Origin: Pseudoalteromonas shioyasakiensis
GTDB taxonomy: Bacteria > Pseudomonadota > Gammaproteobacteria > Enterobacterales > Alteromonadaceae
Direction: 5' to 3'
Assembly (NCBI RefSeq): GCF_019134595.1
Contig: NZ_CP077770.1
Span: 1,198,001-1,262,000 of the forward strand
DNA: 64,000 nt
The notes beneath the pieces were generated by a model that was not told where the DNA came from, did no database searches, and saw only the letters and a list, made by a program, of their open reading frames with translations. Of this stretch, positions 9,404-18,792 are shown piece by piece. How positions within the stretch are numbered: the first letter of the stretch is position 1; the number at the start of each line of letters is the position of its first letter. Position numbers and translations under genes: made by a program.

Positions 9404-10214
9404 CATAGGATTTTTCGTATAGTTGTGTAATGTGGCTAATTTCTTTTTCATTCAGTTCATAATGCTTCAGTATCTCTAAAAGCTTGCCTGACGCTGTAAT
9501 TGCTTTTAGACCTAAAGATAAACTTTGCTGAAAAAGCTCAGCCTGAGGGTGATTTTTATTGGTAATCACATGTAAGTGTTGAGTAGCAAGATAGGGGGTA
9601 ACTATTTCTAACTCTGTTTGCTTTGCTTGCTGTAAGCGCTCGCTATTGTCGAGCCAATACAAGGCAACCTCTTTTGTGCCTGCAACTAAATCAACACGAC
9701 CATGCTTTAATAGCAACAAGCTCTCAACCAAGCTACCTGTTGTTGCTATGCTAAGGTTTGGGTGGTGTTCAAATTGCTCACTAACCACATAGTCTTCACC
9801 TTTGCTAATTGTATATGGCTTTAATGAATACAAAGAGCCTGTGTAAGTTATCTTGCTATCAACACGCTTGAATAACACGGTATGCGCGGTTGCTAATGAG
9901 GCTGAATATACAAAATTTCTTGCTCTTTGTTTTGTATAAAAAGCACCTAGCACTGCAACACGTTTATGGCGCTTGGCAAGCTTTAGCGCGCGAGCCCAAT
10001 GGGTGTATTCAATGGTGGCTTGATGTTTTTGTGTTTTTAATGCTGCGATGATTACTTCGTGGAGCCAGCCCTGCTTGTTTGGCTTATCAATAAAATAAGG
10101 AGGAAACGGCTCTGTGACCAATTGCCAAGTTTGGCAATTGATTGAGAAACTAAATAGTAAACAACAACATAAAAGGCTTAACCGACTTATCATAGATAAT
10201 GCACTTTTTGACAA
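9396..10214 (-). CDS. Periplasmic solute-binding protein (SBP_bac_3 fold)
   Basis: A secreted 272-residue protein of the extracellular solute-binding family 3. It has a cleavable signal peptide (about 1-27, ending near SINC-QTW) followed by WQLVTEPFPPYF, the characteristic opening of stand-alone amino-acid-type binding proteins. There is no ABC permease or ATPase gene nearby. It is transcribed convergently with, and overlaps by 8 bases, the histidine kinase. Such orphan binding proteins sometimes present ligands to membrane kinases, so a link with that kinase is possible but is only inferred from proximity. The ligand cannot be read from the sequence. Confidence 0.78.
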   Translation of the reverse strand: MSKSALSMISRLSLLCCCLLFSFSINCQTWQLVTEPFPPYFIDKPNKQGWLHEVIIAALKTQKHQATIEYTHWARALKLAKRHKRVAVLGAFYTKQRARNFVYSASLATAHTVLFKRVDSKITYTGSLYSLKPYTISKGEDYVVSEQFEHHPNLSIATTGSLVESLLLLKHGRVDLVAGTKEVALYWLDNSERLQQAKQTELEIVTPYLATQHLHVITNKNHPQAELFQQSLSLGLKAITASGKLLEILKHYELNEKEISHITQLYEKSYAN

Positions 10215-10243
10215 TACTGGTTAAAGCATAGTTAAAATATCGG

Positions 10244-10978
10244 CTATTTAAAGGGCGTGTGGACTAGTTTTTGCTGCTCTGGAGTAACTCTTAAGTATGA
10301 ACCTTGCTCATACCAGTCACCCAGTACAGTGCGGGTTAGTGTTTTACCTGCGTGATTATAGTGATGCACATTAGGGCGGTGGGTATGGCCGTGGATCATA
10401 TTAGCAACCTGATGCTTCTCAAACATGTCTAATACAGCATCTTCAGTCACATCTAAAATCTCTAACGCTTTGCCAGCTTGGCTTTGTTTTGATTTTTCGC
10501 GGGCGTTACGGGCAATTTTTTTACGATACCAAAGCGGCATAGCAAGCATTAATTTTGGCCACCACCAACCACGACTTTTTCTACGAAACTTTTGATATTC
10601 AATATCTTGAGTGCACATTTCATCACCATGCAAGATAACTGTAGGGGTGCCGTATAAATCAATAACAACTTGCTCGGGTAATAAAGTCATGCTCGCGCTT
10701 TTTGCATAGTCTTCTCGCATAATGAAATCGCGATTACCATGGATAAAAAACACCTCAGTACCACTTCCACTGACTTGGCTTAAACGTGCGGCAACACTCT
10801 TTGAAAGGTCAGTTTGATAGTCATCACCGACCCATACTTCAAAAAAGTCACCCAAAATATACAGTGCATCAACGTCATCATTAATAATCTTATTATCAAG
10901 AAAATCAAAAAATGCCGCTGTGATGTCTGGGCGGTTTTCTGTTAAATGGAGGTCGGCAATAAAATAACTTTGTTTCAT
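10244..10978 (-). CDS. lpxH: UDP-2,3-diacylglucosamine diphosphatase LpxH
   Basis: LpxH hydrolyses UDP-2,3-diacylglucosamine to lipid X, the fourth step of lipid A synthesis, at the inner face of the membrane. All calcineurin-fold metal motifs are present in order: DLHL, GDFFEVWVGDD, GNRD, HGDE and HGHTHRP. The frame is open to 11002, but that upstream TTG lies inside the ppiB terminator hairpin. The ATG at 10978 gives MKQSYFIADLHL, as in E. coli. It follows ppiB on the same strand with a terminator between, and faces away from cysS, which is the E. coli order. Confidence 0.95.
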   Translation of the reverse strand: MKQSYFIADLHLTENRPDITAAFFDFLDNKIINDDVDALYILGDFFEVWVGDDYQTDLSKSVAARLSQVSGSGTEVFFIHGNRDFIMREDYAKSASMTLLPEQVVIDLYGTPTVILHGDEMCTQDIEYQKFRRKSRGWWWPKLMLAMPLWYRKKIARNAREKSKQSQAGKALEILDVTEDAVLDMFEKHQVANMIHGHTHRPNVHHYNHAGKTLTRTVLGDWYEQGSYLRVTPEQQKLVHTPFK

Positions 10979-10988
10979 GGTTACTCGC

Positions 10989-11011
10989 AAAAAAGCGGGC
11001 AACAGGCCCGC
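10989..11011 (-). terminator. Intrinsic terminator of ppiB
   Basis: GCGGGC / GCCCGC (10995-11000 with 11006-11011), read on the minus strand, is followed by six T. It ends only about 11 bases before the lpxH start codon, so lpxH must rely on read-through or on a promoter overlapping the hairpin. Confidence 0.85.
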
Positions 11012-11033
11012 TTAAAAAGACTAAACGATTAGA

Positions 11034-11525
11034 TTAGCTAACCGTTACTTTTTCGATGATGACATCTTCAAGAGGTACGTCTTGGTGGAAGCCAGCGCTG
11101 CCAGTAGCAACACCTTTGATTTTGTTTACCACGTCCATACCTTCAACAACTTCTGCGAACACGCAGTAGCCCCAGCCTTGTGATGTTTCACTGCTGAAGT
11201 TTAAGAAGTCATTGTCGTTAACGTTAATGAAGAACTGCGCAGTCGCTGAATGTGGATCCGGCGTACGTGCCATTGCTAAGGTGCCCACTTTATTTGCAAG
11301 GCCATTGTTTGCTTCATTTTCGATAGGGTTGTTTACTTCTTTTTGAACCATACCCGGCTCAAAACCACCGCCTTGTACCATAAAACCATCAATTACACGG
11401 TGAAAGATAGTGCCGTTGTAAAAGCCAGCGTTAGCATATTCTAAGAAGTTTTTAACTGTGTTTGGTGCATCGCTTTCGTGCATCTTGATAGTGATGTCAC
11501 CAAAGTTTGTGTGTAGTACAACCAT
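11034..11525 (-). CDS. ppiB: Cytoplasmic cyclophilin peptidyl-prolyl isomerase B
   Basis: A cis-trans prolyl isomerase of 163 residues, the size of E. coli PpiB, with no signal peptide and therefore cytoplasmic. The cyclophilin core is intact: [13 protein letters not shown] (catalytic Arg), [20 protein letters not shown] and the [15 protein letters not shown] segment. It has a GGAAA-type ribosome site upstream of the ATG at 11525. It is divergent from cysS across about 175 bases that must hold both promoters, and is followed by its own terminator and lpxH. Confidence 0.95.
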   Translation of the reverse strand: MVVLHTNFGDITIKMHESDAPNTVKNFLEYANAGFYNGTIFHRVIDGFMVQGGGFEPGMVQKEVNNPIENEANNGLANKVGTLAMARTPDPHSATAQFFINVNDNDFLNFSSETSQGWGYCVFAEVVEGMDVVNKIKGVATGSAGFHQDVPLEDVIIEKVTVS

Positions 11526-11702
11526 GAGGTTTCCTATATCAGGTTTAATAATGGGGCTATTTTATAGTAGTTGCCTTTGATTAACAAAGAGCTTGTTTAA
11601 AACCATTAACAAAGTGCTTATTCAATTGATAAAGCGCTAGAGCAGCGGCTTTGCAAGTGTTAACATAGAGAATCTCGAAAAACCGTTAAGGACATTTTAT
11701 AA

Positions 11703-13082
11703 ATGGTACAAATTTACAACACACTTACGCGACAAAAAGAGCAGTTTAAACCCCTTGTTGATGGCAAAATCGACATGTATGTGTGTGGTATCACCATTTA
11801 TGATTACTGCCATATCGGCCATGCACGAACATTTGTAGGGTTTGACGTAATTGTGCGTTACCTTCGTCACATTGGTTACGATTTAAAATATGTTCGTAAC
11901 ATCACCGATGTTGACGACAAAATCATTAAACGCGCTAACGAAAATGGTGAGTCGATTAATGATTTAACGACTCGTATGACTAAAGCTATGCATGAAGATT
12001 TCGACAGCTTAAATATGCTGCGTCCGGATGTTGAGCCTACAGTAACAAACCATATGGATGAAATCATCGCGATGGTTGAGCGTTTAATTGCCAAAGGCCA
12101 TGCGTATGTTGCTGCAGATGGTGATGTATTGTTTGATGTATCAACCTTTGACCAATACGGTGCTTTATCGCAACAAGACCTAACTATGCTACAGGCTGGT
12201 TCACGTGTTGAAGTTGCACAAGATAAGCAAGATCCACTTGATTTCGTGCTTTGGAAAAAAGCCAAGCCAGAAGAGCCGTCATGGTCTTCACCATGGGGTG
12301 AGGGTCGTCCTGGTTGGCACATTGAATGTTCAGCAATGAGCTCTAAGCACTTAGGTGAACATTTTGATATTCACGGTGGTGGTTCAGATTTACAGTTCCC
12401 GCACCATGAAAACGAAATTGCTCAGTCATGCTGTGCAAATAACGGCAAGTACGTAAATACGTGGATCCACACAGGTATGGTACAGGTTAATAAAGAGAAG
12501 ATGTCTAAGTCTTTAAACAACTTCTTTACCGTACGTGACGTATTAAAAGAGTACGATGCTGAATCAGTTCGTTACTTCTTAATTTCAGGTCATTACCGTA
12601 GCCAGCTTAACTATTCGCAAGAAAACCTTGAGCAAGCACGTTCGTCACTTGAACGTATTTACACTGCACTGCGCGGCGTAACGCCAATCGAATGTGATTT
12701 AGCTAGCAATGAATATGTGTCTAAATTCAGAAAAGCGATGGATGATGACTTCAACACACCAGAAGCATTGCCTGTATTATTTGAATTAGCAAAAGAGCTA
12801 AACCGTGTTAAAGACAGCGATGCAGAGCAAGCAGGTAAGCTAGCTTATGTACTACGCAGTGTTGCTGAGGTATTAGGGGTAGCACAACAAGACCCAGAAG
12901 CCTTTTTACAAGGTGGCCAAGCTGATGACGAAGTAGCACATATCGAAGCGTTAATCGCTAAACGTAACGAAGCGCGCGCAAGCAAAGATTGGGCGGCAGC
13001 TGATGAAGCTCGCGATGCATTGAATGCGCTTGGTGTGGTACTTGAAGATTCAGCTGGTAAAACAACATGGCGTAAAGCCTAA
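11703..13082 (+). CDS. cysS: Cysteinyl-tRNA synthetase
   Basis: A class I aminoacyl-tRNA synthetase that charges tRNA-Cys. The HIGH motif appears as HIGHARTF near residue 38, KMSKS as [12 protein letters not shown] near residue 266, and the cysteine of [10 protein letters not shown] (about residue 28) is the expected zinc ligand that selects cysteine. Length 459 residues matches the family (461 in E. coli). AAGGA lies just upstream of the ATG. It is a monocistronic gene with a strong terminator. Confidence 0.98.
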   Translation: MVQIYNTLTRQKEQFKPLVDGKIDMYVCGITIYDYCHIGHARTFVGFDVIVRYLRHIGYDLKYVRNITDVDDKIIKRANENGESINDLTTRMTKAMHEDFDSLNMLRPDVEPTVTNHMDEIIAMVERLIAKGHAYVAADGDVLFDVSTFDQYGALSQQDLTMLQAGSRVEVAQDKQDPLDFVLWKKAKPEEPSWSSPWGEGRPGWHIECSAMSSKHLGEHFDIHGGGSDLQFPHHENEIAQSCCANNGKYVNTWIHTGMVQVNKEKMSKSLNNFFTVRDVLKEYDAESVRYFLISGHYRSQLNYSQENLEQARSSLERIYTALRGVTPIECDLASNEYVSKFRKAMDDDFNTPEALPVLFELAKELNRVKDSDAEQAGKLAYVLRSVAEVLGVAQQDPEAFLQGGQADDEVAHIEALIAKRNEARASKDWAAADEARDALNALGVVLEDSAGKTTWRKA

Positions 13083-13106
13083 CTATTCATCGAAGCATGA
13101 CTCATT

Positions 13107-13138
13107 AAAAAAGGTTGCCAACGAGGCAACCTTTTTTG
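13107..13138 (+). terminator. Intrinsic terminator of cysS
   Basis: AAGGTTGCC / GGCAACCTT stem (13111-13119 with 13125-13133), five-base loop, followed by a T run. Confidence 0.92.
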
Positions 13139-13219
13139 TTTTTAACGTGATACAGCTATTGACCTCAACTGTACTTGAGCTTTTACCTTGCCATCTTCTC
13201 GTATTAACAAGGACAGACA

Positions 13220-14104
13220 TTGAATATTTTACTTGCCATGATCCCCGCCTTTTTATGGGGCACCACCTATGCAGTGACCAAATATGCCACACCTGATTGG
13301 CCGCCACTTTTATTAGGCGCATTGCGTGCACTGCCAGCAGGGTTATTACTTTTATTGCTTAAACCTAGTTTGCCAACCCGTTCGCAGTTGCCAAGCTTGT
13401 TAACGCTAGGTGCTGTGAATATCGCGCTGTTTTTTGCCTTTATTTTTATCATGGCAGTAAACCTTCCTGCTGCCATTGCTGGGGTAGGGATGGTGTCAGT
13501 GCCGGTTGTGGCTTTGTTATATGCTTGGCTTACTAAAGGACAGCGACCCGCAAAAATTCAAGCATTTTGCGCTATGGCGCTGGTGGTATTGGCTTGGCTG
13601 TTGTTCGATCCAGCACACGTGGCATTAAATGTATTGGGAGTGGCCGCTTTATTTGGGGCCTTACTGACTATTGTGATTGGTAGCACCTTAGTACAGAGTT
13701 TGTCGGTGCATATACACTGGTGGGTTGTACTTACCTGGCAGTTAATCATTGGCGGCACTATTTTGTTATTGGCTGCGTTTATTGATGGCAGTTTACTTCA
13801 TCCAGAGCAATACAAAGTGATATTTGAGCCTATCTCAGCGCTGCAATATTCTGCGCTATTTTGGTTAATTGTGCCCAATACCGCCATCGCCTATATTCTG
13901 TATGTTTGGTTATTAGGACGCATGACTGTGGCTGAGTTTTCATTCGGCACAATAGCCAACCCAATCGCGGGAATCGTATGCGCTGTTTTACTCATAAACG
14001 AACAATATCAAGACTGGCAATACCTATTAATGTTTTTGATGATTGTGTTTTCTGTGCTCCCCCAGATGCTAAAGCTTAGGCAGTTCAAACTACAGCGCTC
14101 TTAA
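13220..14104 (+). CDS. EamA/DMT-superfamily permease
   Basis: An inner-membrane transporter of the drug/metabolite (EamA, 10-TM) family. Ten hydrophobic helices in two repeats of five fill all 294 residues. The first repeat begins IPAFLWGTTYAVTKYA, the usual EamA opening with Trp-Gly. The reading frame begins at a TTG (13220), supported by AAGGA about seven bases upstream. An in-frame ATG at 13238 would trim six residues of helix 1. It is a single gene. The substrate cannot be inferred, and members range from amino-acid exporters to nucleotide-sugar carriers. Confidence 0.85.
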   Translation: MNILLAMIPAFLWGTTYAVTKYATPDWPPLLLGALRALPAGLLLLLLKPSLPTRSQLPSLLTLGAVNIALFFAFIFIMAVNLPAAIAGVGMVSVPVVALLYAWLTKGQRPAKIQAFCAMALVVLAWLLFDPAHVALNVLGVAALFGALLTIVIGSTLVQSLSVHIHWWVVLTWQLIIGGTILLLAAFIDGSLLHPEQYKVIFEPISALQYSALFWLIVPNTAIAYILYVWLLGRMTVAEFSFGTIANPIAGIVCAVLLINEQYQDWQYLLMFLMIVFSVLPQMLKLRQFKLQRS

Positions 14105-14264
14105 TACCAACCCGCAATAATACTTAATCATTTTGAGGGATTAAACCTGTCGCTATCTGCGTTAAAAATTTCTCATTTAGAACAACTAAATAACGAAGTT
14201 TTTGCCTTGTTATCAACGAGGTTTTATTGCCTCAAAATAGACTACTTAATTAAGCGGATTGGTA
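14105..14264. repeat. MITE-like intergenic element with about 40-bp terminal inverted repeats
   Basis: The left end TACCAACCCGC continues to TTTTGAGG (to about 14140). The right end, read in reverse complement from 14264, gives TACCAATCCGC and also runs to TTTTGAGG (about 14230), with most positions in between matching. The roughly 90-bp centre has no ORF. The size, the TACCAA...TTGGTA ends and the position between two gene ends fit a non-autonomous miniature element. Confidence 0.6.
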
Positions 14265-14271
14265 TAAAACC

Positions 14272-14299
14272 AAAAAAGGCTGCCAATTGGCAGCCTTTT
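14272..14299 (-). terminator. Intrinsic terminator of folD
   Basis: AAGGCTGCC-AATT-GGCAGCCTT (14276-14297) with a T run on the minus strand. It lies 20 bases past the folD stop. Confidence 0.92.
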
Positions 14300-14317
14300 G
14301 CAATAATTTAGCTCTTC

Positions 14318-15172
14318 TTAGCTGTGGTACTTTTCACACGCTTCAAGGGTGTTTTCGATTAAGCTTGCCACAGTCATTGGGCCAACACCACCTGGTACTG
14401 GTGTAATGAAATGTGCTTTTTGTTCAGCGATATCGTATTCAACATCACCAACAAGCTTGCCAGATTCAAGGCGGTTAATGCCTACATCAATTACGATAGC
14501 ACCTTCTTTAACCCAATCACCCGGAATGAACTCAGGTTTACCAACCGCAACAACTAATAAATCAGCGCGGCGAACATGAGTTTCTAAATCTTGAGTAAAC
14601 TTATGACAAACCGTTGTTGTACAGCCTGCAAGTAAAAGCTCAAGTGACATAGGACGACCAACAATGTTTGACGCACCAACAACAACTGCGTGCATACCTT
14701 TGTAGCGAACACCGGTAGAGTCGAGTAGGGTGATAATACCCTTCGGTGTACAAGGACGAAGTGCCGGCATACGCTGAGCTAAACGACCAATGTTATAAGG
14801 GTGGAAACCATCAACATCTTTATGTGGTGTGATGCGTTCAAGAATTTTTTCAGCATCAAGACCCTGAGGTAAAGGTAACTGTACTAGAATACCGTCTACT
14901 TCTTTGTCTTCGTTTAGTTGATCTATTAATGCAAGTAAATCTTGCTCAGTTGTGTCGCCAGGTAAATCGTAAGACTTAGATACAAAGCCGACTTCTTCAC
15001 ATGCTTTACGTTTAGAACCAACATACACTTGGCTAGCTGGATCTTGACCAACTAACACAACTGCTAGTCCTGGAGCGCGTAATCCATTCGCTACACGCTG
15101 TGCAACTCGCTCTGCTACATTGCTGCGTACTTGTTTAGCTATTGCCTTACCATCGATGATGTTTGCCGTCAT
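14318..15172 (-). CDS. folD: Bifunctional methylenetetrahydrofolate dehydrogenase/cyclohydrolase
   Basis: FolD interconverts 5,10-methylene-, 5,10-methenyl- and 10-formyl-tetrahydrofolate with NADP, feeding purine and fMet-tRNA synthesis. Family landmarks are [13 protein letters not shown] (catalytic Lys), [21 protein letters not shown] and the NADP-binding [12 protein letters not shown]. The C-terminus has the typical [14 protein letters not shown]. Length 284 is normal. It is a single gene, transcribed away from the tRNA operon. The 260 bases upstream to about 15436 are AT-rich, contain no ORF and presumably hold its promoter. Confidence 0.97.
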   Translation of the reverse strand: MTANIIDGKAIAKQVRSNVAERVAQRVANGLRAPGLAVVLVGQDPASQVYVGSKRKACEEVGFVSKSYDLPGDTTEQDLLALIDQLNEDKEVDGILVQLPLPQGLDAEKILERITPHKDVDGFHPYNIGRLAQRMPALRPCTPKGIITLLDSTGVRYKGMHAVVVGASNIVGRPMSLELLLAGCTTTVCHKFTQDLETHVRRADLLVVAVGKPEFIPGDWVKEGAIVIDVGINRLESGKLVGDVEYDIAEQKAHFITPVPGGVGPMTVASLIENTLEACEKYHS

Positions 15173-15436
15173 GGGTGACCTTTAATTGGGGTTAGTTAAC
15201 TTGATACTGATACATCTAAATATGATTATCCAATAAAGGGGGCGTGGATACACAAATCATGTTTGTTTGATCATATTTATGTTGCGTATTTTCGCAGAAA
15301 AGCATCATAGCGCCAAGATGCAATCTTATATAAAGCGCTACTTTATAAAAAAGAGTTCAAATTTTAGCTTATATTTGCAATATTTAACCATTATGAACTA
15401 AAAGTGACCGATTGAATTATTTTCTTAAAAAAATGT

Positions 15437-15465
15437 TTGACCTGACTCGGTCAAATCACTATTAT
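15437..15465 (+). promoter_or_regulatory. Sigma-70 promoter of the tRNA operon
   Basis: TTGACC (15437-15442), a 17-base spacer and TATTAT (15460-15465), followed by the GC-rich discriminator GCACCCCG. That discriminator is typical of stable-RNA promoters under stringent control. The first tRNA starts 45 bases downstream. Confidence 0.85.
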
Positions 15466-15509
15466 GCACCCCGTTGTTAACGAGGTCACTCGCAAACAAC
15501 GGTAAGCAT

Positions 15510-15586
15510 CGGCGATTAGCGCAGTTTGGTAGCGCACTTGGTTTGGGTCCAAGGGGTCGCAGGTTCAAATCCTGCATCGCCGACCA
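15510..15586 (+). tRNA. tRNA-Pro (UGG), copy 1
   Basis: A full cloverleaf of 77 bases with encoded CCA. Acceptor CGGCGAT pairs with ATCGCCG, the anticodon stem CTTGG/CCAAG encloses loop TTTGGGT (anticodon TGG), and the T arm GCAGG-TTCAAAT-CCTGC is intact. It is identical to copies 2 and 3. Confidence 0.97.
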
Positions 15587-15636
15587 CTTCTTCTTTAAGA
15601 AGCGGTGCTTACAGGCAAACTTATGAAGTTTTCGAT

Positions 15637-15713
<77 letters not shown>

Positions 15714-15735
15714 TTTGAAAATATGTAAATGCCGT

Positions 15736-15812
15736 GGTGATTGTAGCTCAGTTGGTAGAGCCCCGGATTGTGATTCCGGTTGTCGTGGGTTCGAGCCCCA
15801 TCAGTCACCCCA
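15736..15812 (+). tRNA. tRNA-His (GUG)
   Basis: It includes the extra 5' G (-1) opposite C73 that histidyl-tRNA synthetase needs. Acceptor GTGATTG pairs with CAGTCAC. Anticodon loop TTGTGAT between CCGGA and TCCGG. CCA is encoded. Confidence 0.96.
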
Positions 15813-15828
15813 ATTTACTCTAAGATAT

Positions 15829-15905
15829 CGGCGATTAGCGCAGTTTGGTAGCGCACTTGGTTTGGGTCCAAGGGGTCGCAGGTTCAAATCCTGCATCGCC
15901 GACCA
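15829..15905 (+). tRNA. tRNA-Pro (UGG), copy 2
   Basis: Identical over 77 bases to copy 1, with anticodon TGG and encoded CCA. It lies 16 bases after tRNA-His. Confidence 0.97.
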
Positions 15906-15946
15906 TTTTCTTGAATGGTCTTTATTTTCATAACTTCTCTCAGTAT

Positions 15947-16023
15947 CGGCGATTAGCGCAGTTTGGTAGCGCACTTGGTTTGGGTCCAAGGGGTCGCAGG
16001 TTCAAATCCTGCATCGCCGACCA
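15947..16023 (+). tRNA. tRNA-Pro (UGG), copy 3
   Basis: Identical over 77 bases to copies 1 and 2. It is followed by a short spacer and a decayed fourth copy, which suggests growth of the array by tandem duplication. Confidence 0.97.
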
Positions 16024-16049
16024 CTTTTAAAGATTTATGGTCAAAGAAC

Positions 16050-16105
16050 GATTGGTTTGGATATATCCAATTCAGTCGCAGGTTCAAATCCTGCATCGCC
16101 GACCA
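16050..16105 (+). pseudogene. Truncated tRNA-Pro remnant
   Basis: The T arm and 3' acceptor half (from GTCGCAGG through CGCCGACCA and the following CTTTTAA) match the intact copies exactly. The anticodon arm is altered (TTGGTTTGGATATATCCAA replaces the normal arm) and the 5' acceptor and D arm are absent. It cannot form a tRNA. It is either a decayed tandem duplicate or a leftover 3'-end attachment-type duplication. Confidence 0.75.
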
Positions 16106-16257
16106 CTTTTAAGCTTTAATTCCTCATTCAAAGCTTCTTAAATTCAGAATTCATCCTTTAATTCAGCTTAATTCTCTTTTGTTATTTTATTGCGTTCGTT
16201 TTTTACGCATTTAAACGCTGATTGCTGCTATATACGCCAAATAATTGCCCCCCAGAC

Positions 16258-16285
16258 TCGACTATCATAAATATTAGGTTATAAT
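16258..16285 (+). promoter_or_regulatory. Probable sigma-70 promoter of tig
   Basis: TCGACT (16258-16263), a 16-base spacer and a perfect TATAAT (16280-16285), about 176 bases before the tig start. The rest of the 356-base gap after the tRNA remnant shows no ORF or other clear element. Confidence 0.6.
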
Positions 16286-16461
16286 GCCGCGTCTATTGTT
16301 TAACATAGTGCCCATAGCGGCAAAGCAGCAATGGTATCTCATGGTTACAATGCGCCGTTTTAAGTTGAAATATTCAGCGTTAAAACTTGCTATCACTCAT
16401 GGAGATCACCTTGTTTGTAAGGAAGGCGAACAGTCGCCAAAATTGAAGATTGAGGTAAATC

Positions 16462-17766
16462 ATGCAAGTTTCTGTTGAGACGACTCAAGGCCTTGAGCGC
16501 CGTCTGACCATCACCGTTCCTGCAGAGAACGTTGAGACTGAAGTAAAAAAACGCTTACAACAACTGTCTAAAACCCAGCGTATCGATGGTTTCCGTCCTG
16601 GTAAAGTACCAGCGTCTATCATCAACAAGCGTTACGGTGCTGCAGTACGTCAAGAAGTTGCTGGCGAATTAATGCAACGCAACTACATCGAAGCAATCGT
16701 TTCTGAAAAAATTAACCCAGCTGGTTCTCCTACTTTCGCTCCTAAAGCGTTAGAAGCTGGTAAAGATTTAGAATTCGATGCAACTTTCGAAGTTTACCCA
16801 GAAGTTGAAATTCAAGGTTTAGATAAAATCGCTGTTGAAAAACCAGCTGTATCTGTAACTGACGAAGACCTAGCTAACATGCTAGAAACTTTACGTAAGC
16901 AACACGCTTCTTGGGCTGAAGTTGACGCAGCTGCAGGCGAGAACGACCGTGTAACTATCGACTTCGTTGGTTCTATCGAAGGCGAAGAGTTCGAAGGCGG
17001 TAAAGCTGAAGACTTCCCACTAGAACTTGGTCAAGGTCGTATGATCCCAGGTTTCGAAGACAACATCGTTGGCAAAAAAGCGGGCGAAGAAGTTGTTGCT
17101 GAAGTAACTTTCCCTGAAGAGTACCACGCTGAAAACCTTAAAGGTAAAGCAGCTACTTTCGCAATCACTGTTAAGAAAGTTGAAACTCAAGAGCTTCCAG
17201 AGCTTAACGACGAGTTCGCAACTAAATTCGGTGTAGCTGAAGGCGGTGTTGACGCTCTTAAAGAAGAAGTTAAAAAGAACATGACACGTGAGCTTGACCA
17301 AGCGGTTAAAGCTAACGTTAAAGATCAAGCTATCAAAGGTCTTTTAGCTAACAACGAAATCGAAGTGCCTAAAGCGCTAGTAGATCAAGAAATTGATGCA
17401 CTACGTCAGCAAGCTGCACAACGTTTCGGTGGCGACGCTAATAACATGCCTGAGCTTCCAGCTGAATTATTCCATGAGCAAGCTGTAACTCGCGTTAAGA
17501 CTGGCCTATTACTAGGTGAAGTAATTAAAGCGAACGAGCTTAAAGTTGATGACGCTAAAGTTGAAGAGTTAATCGCAACTGTAGCTTCTGCATACGAAGA
17601 TCCTACTGAAGTAGTAGAGTACTACAAAGCAAACGATCAGCTTATGCAGCAAATGCGCAACGTAGCAATGGAAGAGCAAGCAGTTGAAACTATCCTAGCT
17701 AAAGCAAGCGTGACTGACGTTGAAAAAGCATTCGACGACATCATGAATCCACAGCAAGGTGCTTAA
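16462..17766 (+). CDS. tig: Trigger factor
   Basis: A ribosome-associated chaperone and prolyl isomerase that meets nascent chains at the exit tunnel. The N-terminal ribosome-binding signature appears as [11 protein letters not shown] (about 44-54). The FKBP-type isomerase domain covers about 155-245 ([17 protein letters not shown], then MIPGFED), and the C-terminal arms are helical and acidic. Length 434 is normal. Codon choice is strongly biased (GAA, GGT, CGT, AAC), as expected of an abundant protein. It heads the conserved tig-clpP-clpX-lon block. Confidence 0.98.
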   Translation: MQVSVETTQGLERRLTITVPAENVETEVKKRLQQLSKTQRIDGFRPGKVPASIINKRYGAAVRQEVAGELMQRNYIEAIVSEKINPAGSPTFAPKALEAGKDLEFDATFEVYPEVEIQGLDKIAVEKPAVSVTDEDLANMLETLRKQHASWAEVDAAAGENDRVTIDFVGSIEGEEFEGGKAEDFPLELGQGRMIPGFEDNIVGKKAGEEVVAEVTFPEEYHAENLKGKAATFAITVKKVETQELPELNDEFATKFGVAEGGVDALKEEVKKNMTRELDQAVKANVKDQAIKGLLANNEIEVPKALVDQEIDALRQQAAQRFGGDANNMPELPAELFHEQAVTRVKTGLLLGEVIKANELKVDDAKVEELIATVASAYEDPTEVVEYYKANDQLMQQMRNVAMEEQAVETILAKASVTDVEKAFDDIMNPQQGA

Positions 17767-17797
17767 TAAGTCATTGACTTAAGCTCTCGCTAGCGAT

Positions 17798-17849
17798 TAA
17801 ATGGCTCGTGTTACCCTGTATTTATACAGCGTACTCGGGCCATTTTAGT
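17798..17849 (+). terminator. Probable terminator after tig
   Basis: A long imperfect hairpin (ATGGCTCG... with ...CGGGCCAT, closed by CTGTA/TACAG) followed by TTTTAG. The T run is short, so some read-through into clpP is likely. Confidence 0.5.
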
Positions 17850-18039
17850 TTGTGGTATCAGTTTCAAAAAAACCAACAATACTGATGTTATTGCAGAACT
17901 TTTTTCGACGAGGATTGAATTTGTTCTGATAAGTTCCTATATAGTTATAAAGATTGAATAGACAGCTTAACTTACATTAGTATAAATGTGCTTTCCTTAT
18001 AGTAAGGATGAGTCGCAGCGGATAAGGAATTAAATAAGA

Positions 18040-18657
18040 ATGAATAGCGGTATGATAGACCCTCTAAACGCATTAGTCCCTATGGTTGTTGAGCAAACAG
18101 CTAAAGGTGAGCGCTCATATGATATTTACTCACGTCTTTTAAAAGAGCGCATTATTTTCTTAACTGGCCAAGTAGAAGATAACATGGCTAATTTGATTCT
18201 TGCGCAAATGCTGTTTTTAGAATCAGAAAACCCAGAAAAAGATATTTATCTTTATATTAATTCGCCAGGCGGTTCTGTGACTGCGGGTATGGCAATTTAC
18301 GATACAATGAATTTTATCAAGCCTGATGTGAGCACAATTTGTGTTGGCCAAGCGGCAAGCATGGGTGCATTCTTGCTATCAGGTGGCGCTAAAGGTAAGC
18401 GTTTTTGTTTACCTAACTCACGTGTAATGATCCACCAACCATTAGGTGGCTTCCAAGGTCAGGCGTCTGACTTTGAGATCCACGCCCGTGAAATCTTATC
18501 GATTAAAGATAAGCTAAACCGTTTAATGGCTGAGCATACTGGCCAGCCACTCGATGTGGTTTCTCGTGATACAGACCGTGATAACTTTATGACTGCGAGT
18601 GAAGCAGTTGAATACGGCTTAGTTGATTCAGTATTTTCAAGCCGCGAATCGAAGTAA
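18040..18657 (+). CDS. clpP: ATP-dependent Clp protease proteolytic subunit
   Basis: The serine peptidase of the ClpXP/ClpAP barrel. The catalytic serine lies in [11 protein letters not shown], histidine in MIHQPLGG and aspartate in [10 protein letters not shown]. The N-terminal [15 protein letters not shown] is the usual propeptide and axial loop region. At 205 residues it is the family length. AAGGA precedes the ATG. A loose heat-shock-like sequence (TTGAAT near 17915, CCTATATA about 15 bases later) lies upstream but is too weak to call. clpX follows 135 bases downstream. Confidence 0.98.
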   Translation: MNSGMIDPLNALVPMVVEQTAKGERSYDIYSRLLKERIIFLTGQVEDNMANLILAQMLFLESENPEKDIYLYINSPGGSVTAGMAIYDTMNFIKPDVSTICVGQAASMGAFLLSGGAKGKRFCLPNSRVMIHQPLGGFQGQASDFEIHAREILSIKDKLNRLMAEHTGQPLDVVSRDTDRDNFMTASEAVEYGLVDSVFSSRESK

Positions 18658-18792
18658 TCTGAATAGCTAATAATAACGTATTGTTAGCTATCACCCTTTA
18701 CTATGCGAAAACTGATATTCTTTGATATAGTTAAACATAGTGAATTAGCAGTAGCCCAGTGCTACTGCCAACGTAATAAATGAGGTAGCTGA

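Noticed and set aside
10979..11002. Upstream TTG start for lpxH
   Set aside because: It lies inside the ppiB terminator hairpin and adds residues not found in the family.
16024..16105. The truncated tRNA as proof of an integrated prophage or island
   Set aside because: Only about 50 bases separate it from the intact tRNA and no integrase or phage gene is nearby. At most it is a relic, and tandem decay is equally likely.
17880..17945. Heat-shock promoter for clpP (TTGAAT near 17915 with CCTATATA)
   Set aside because: The -10 half matches CCCCATNT at only a few positions, so it is too weak to list as a feature.
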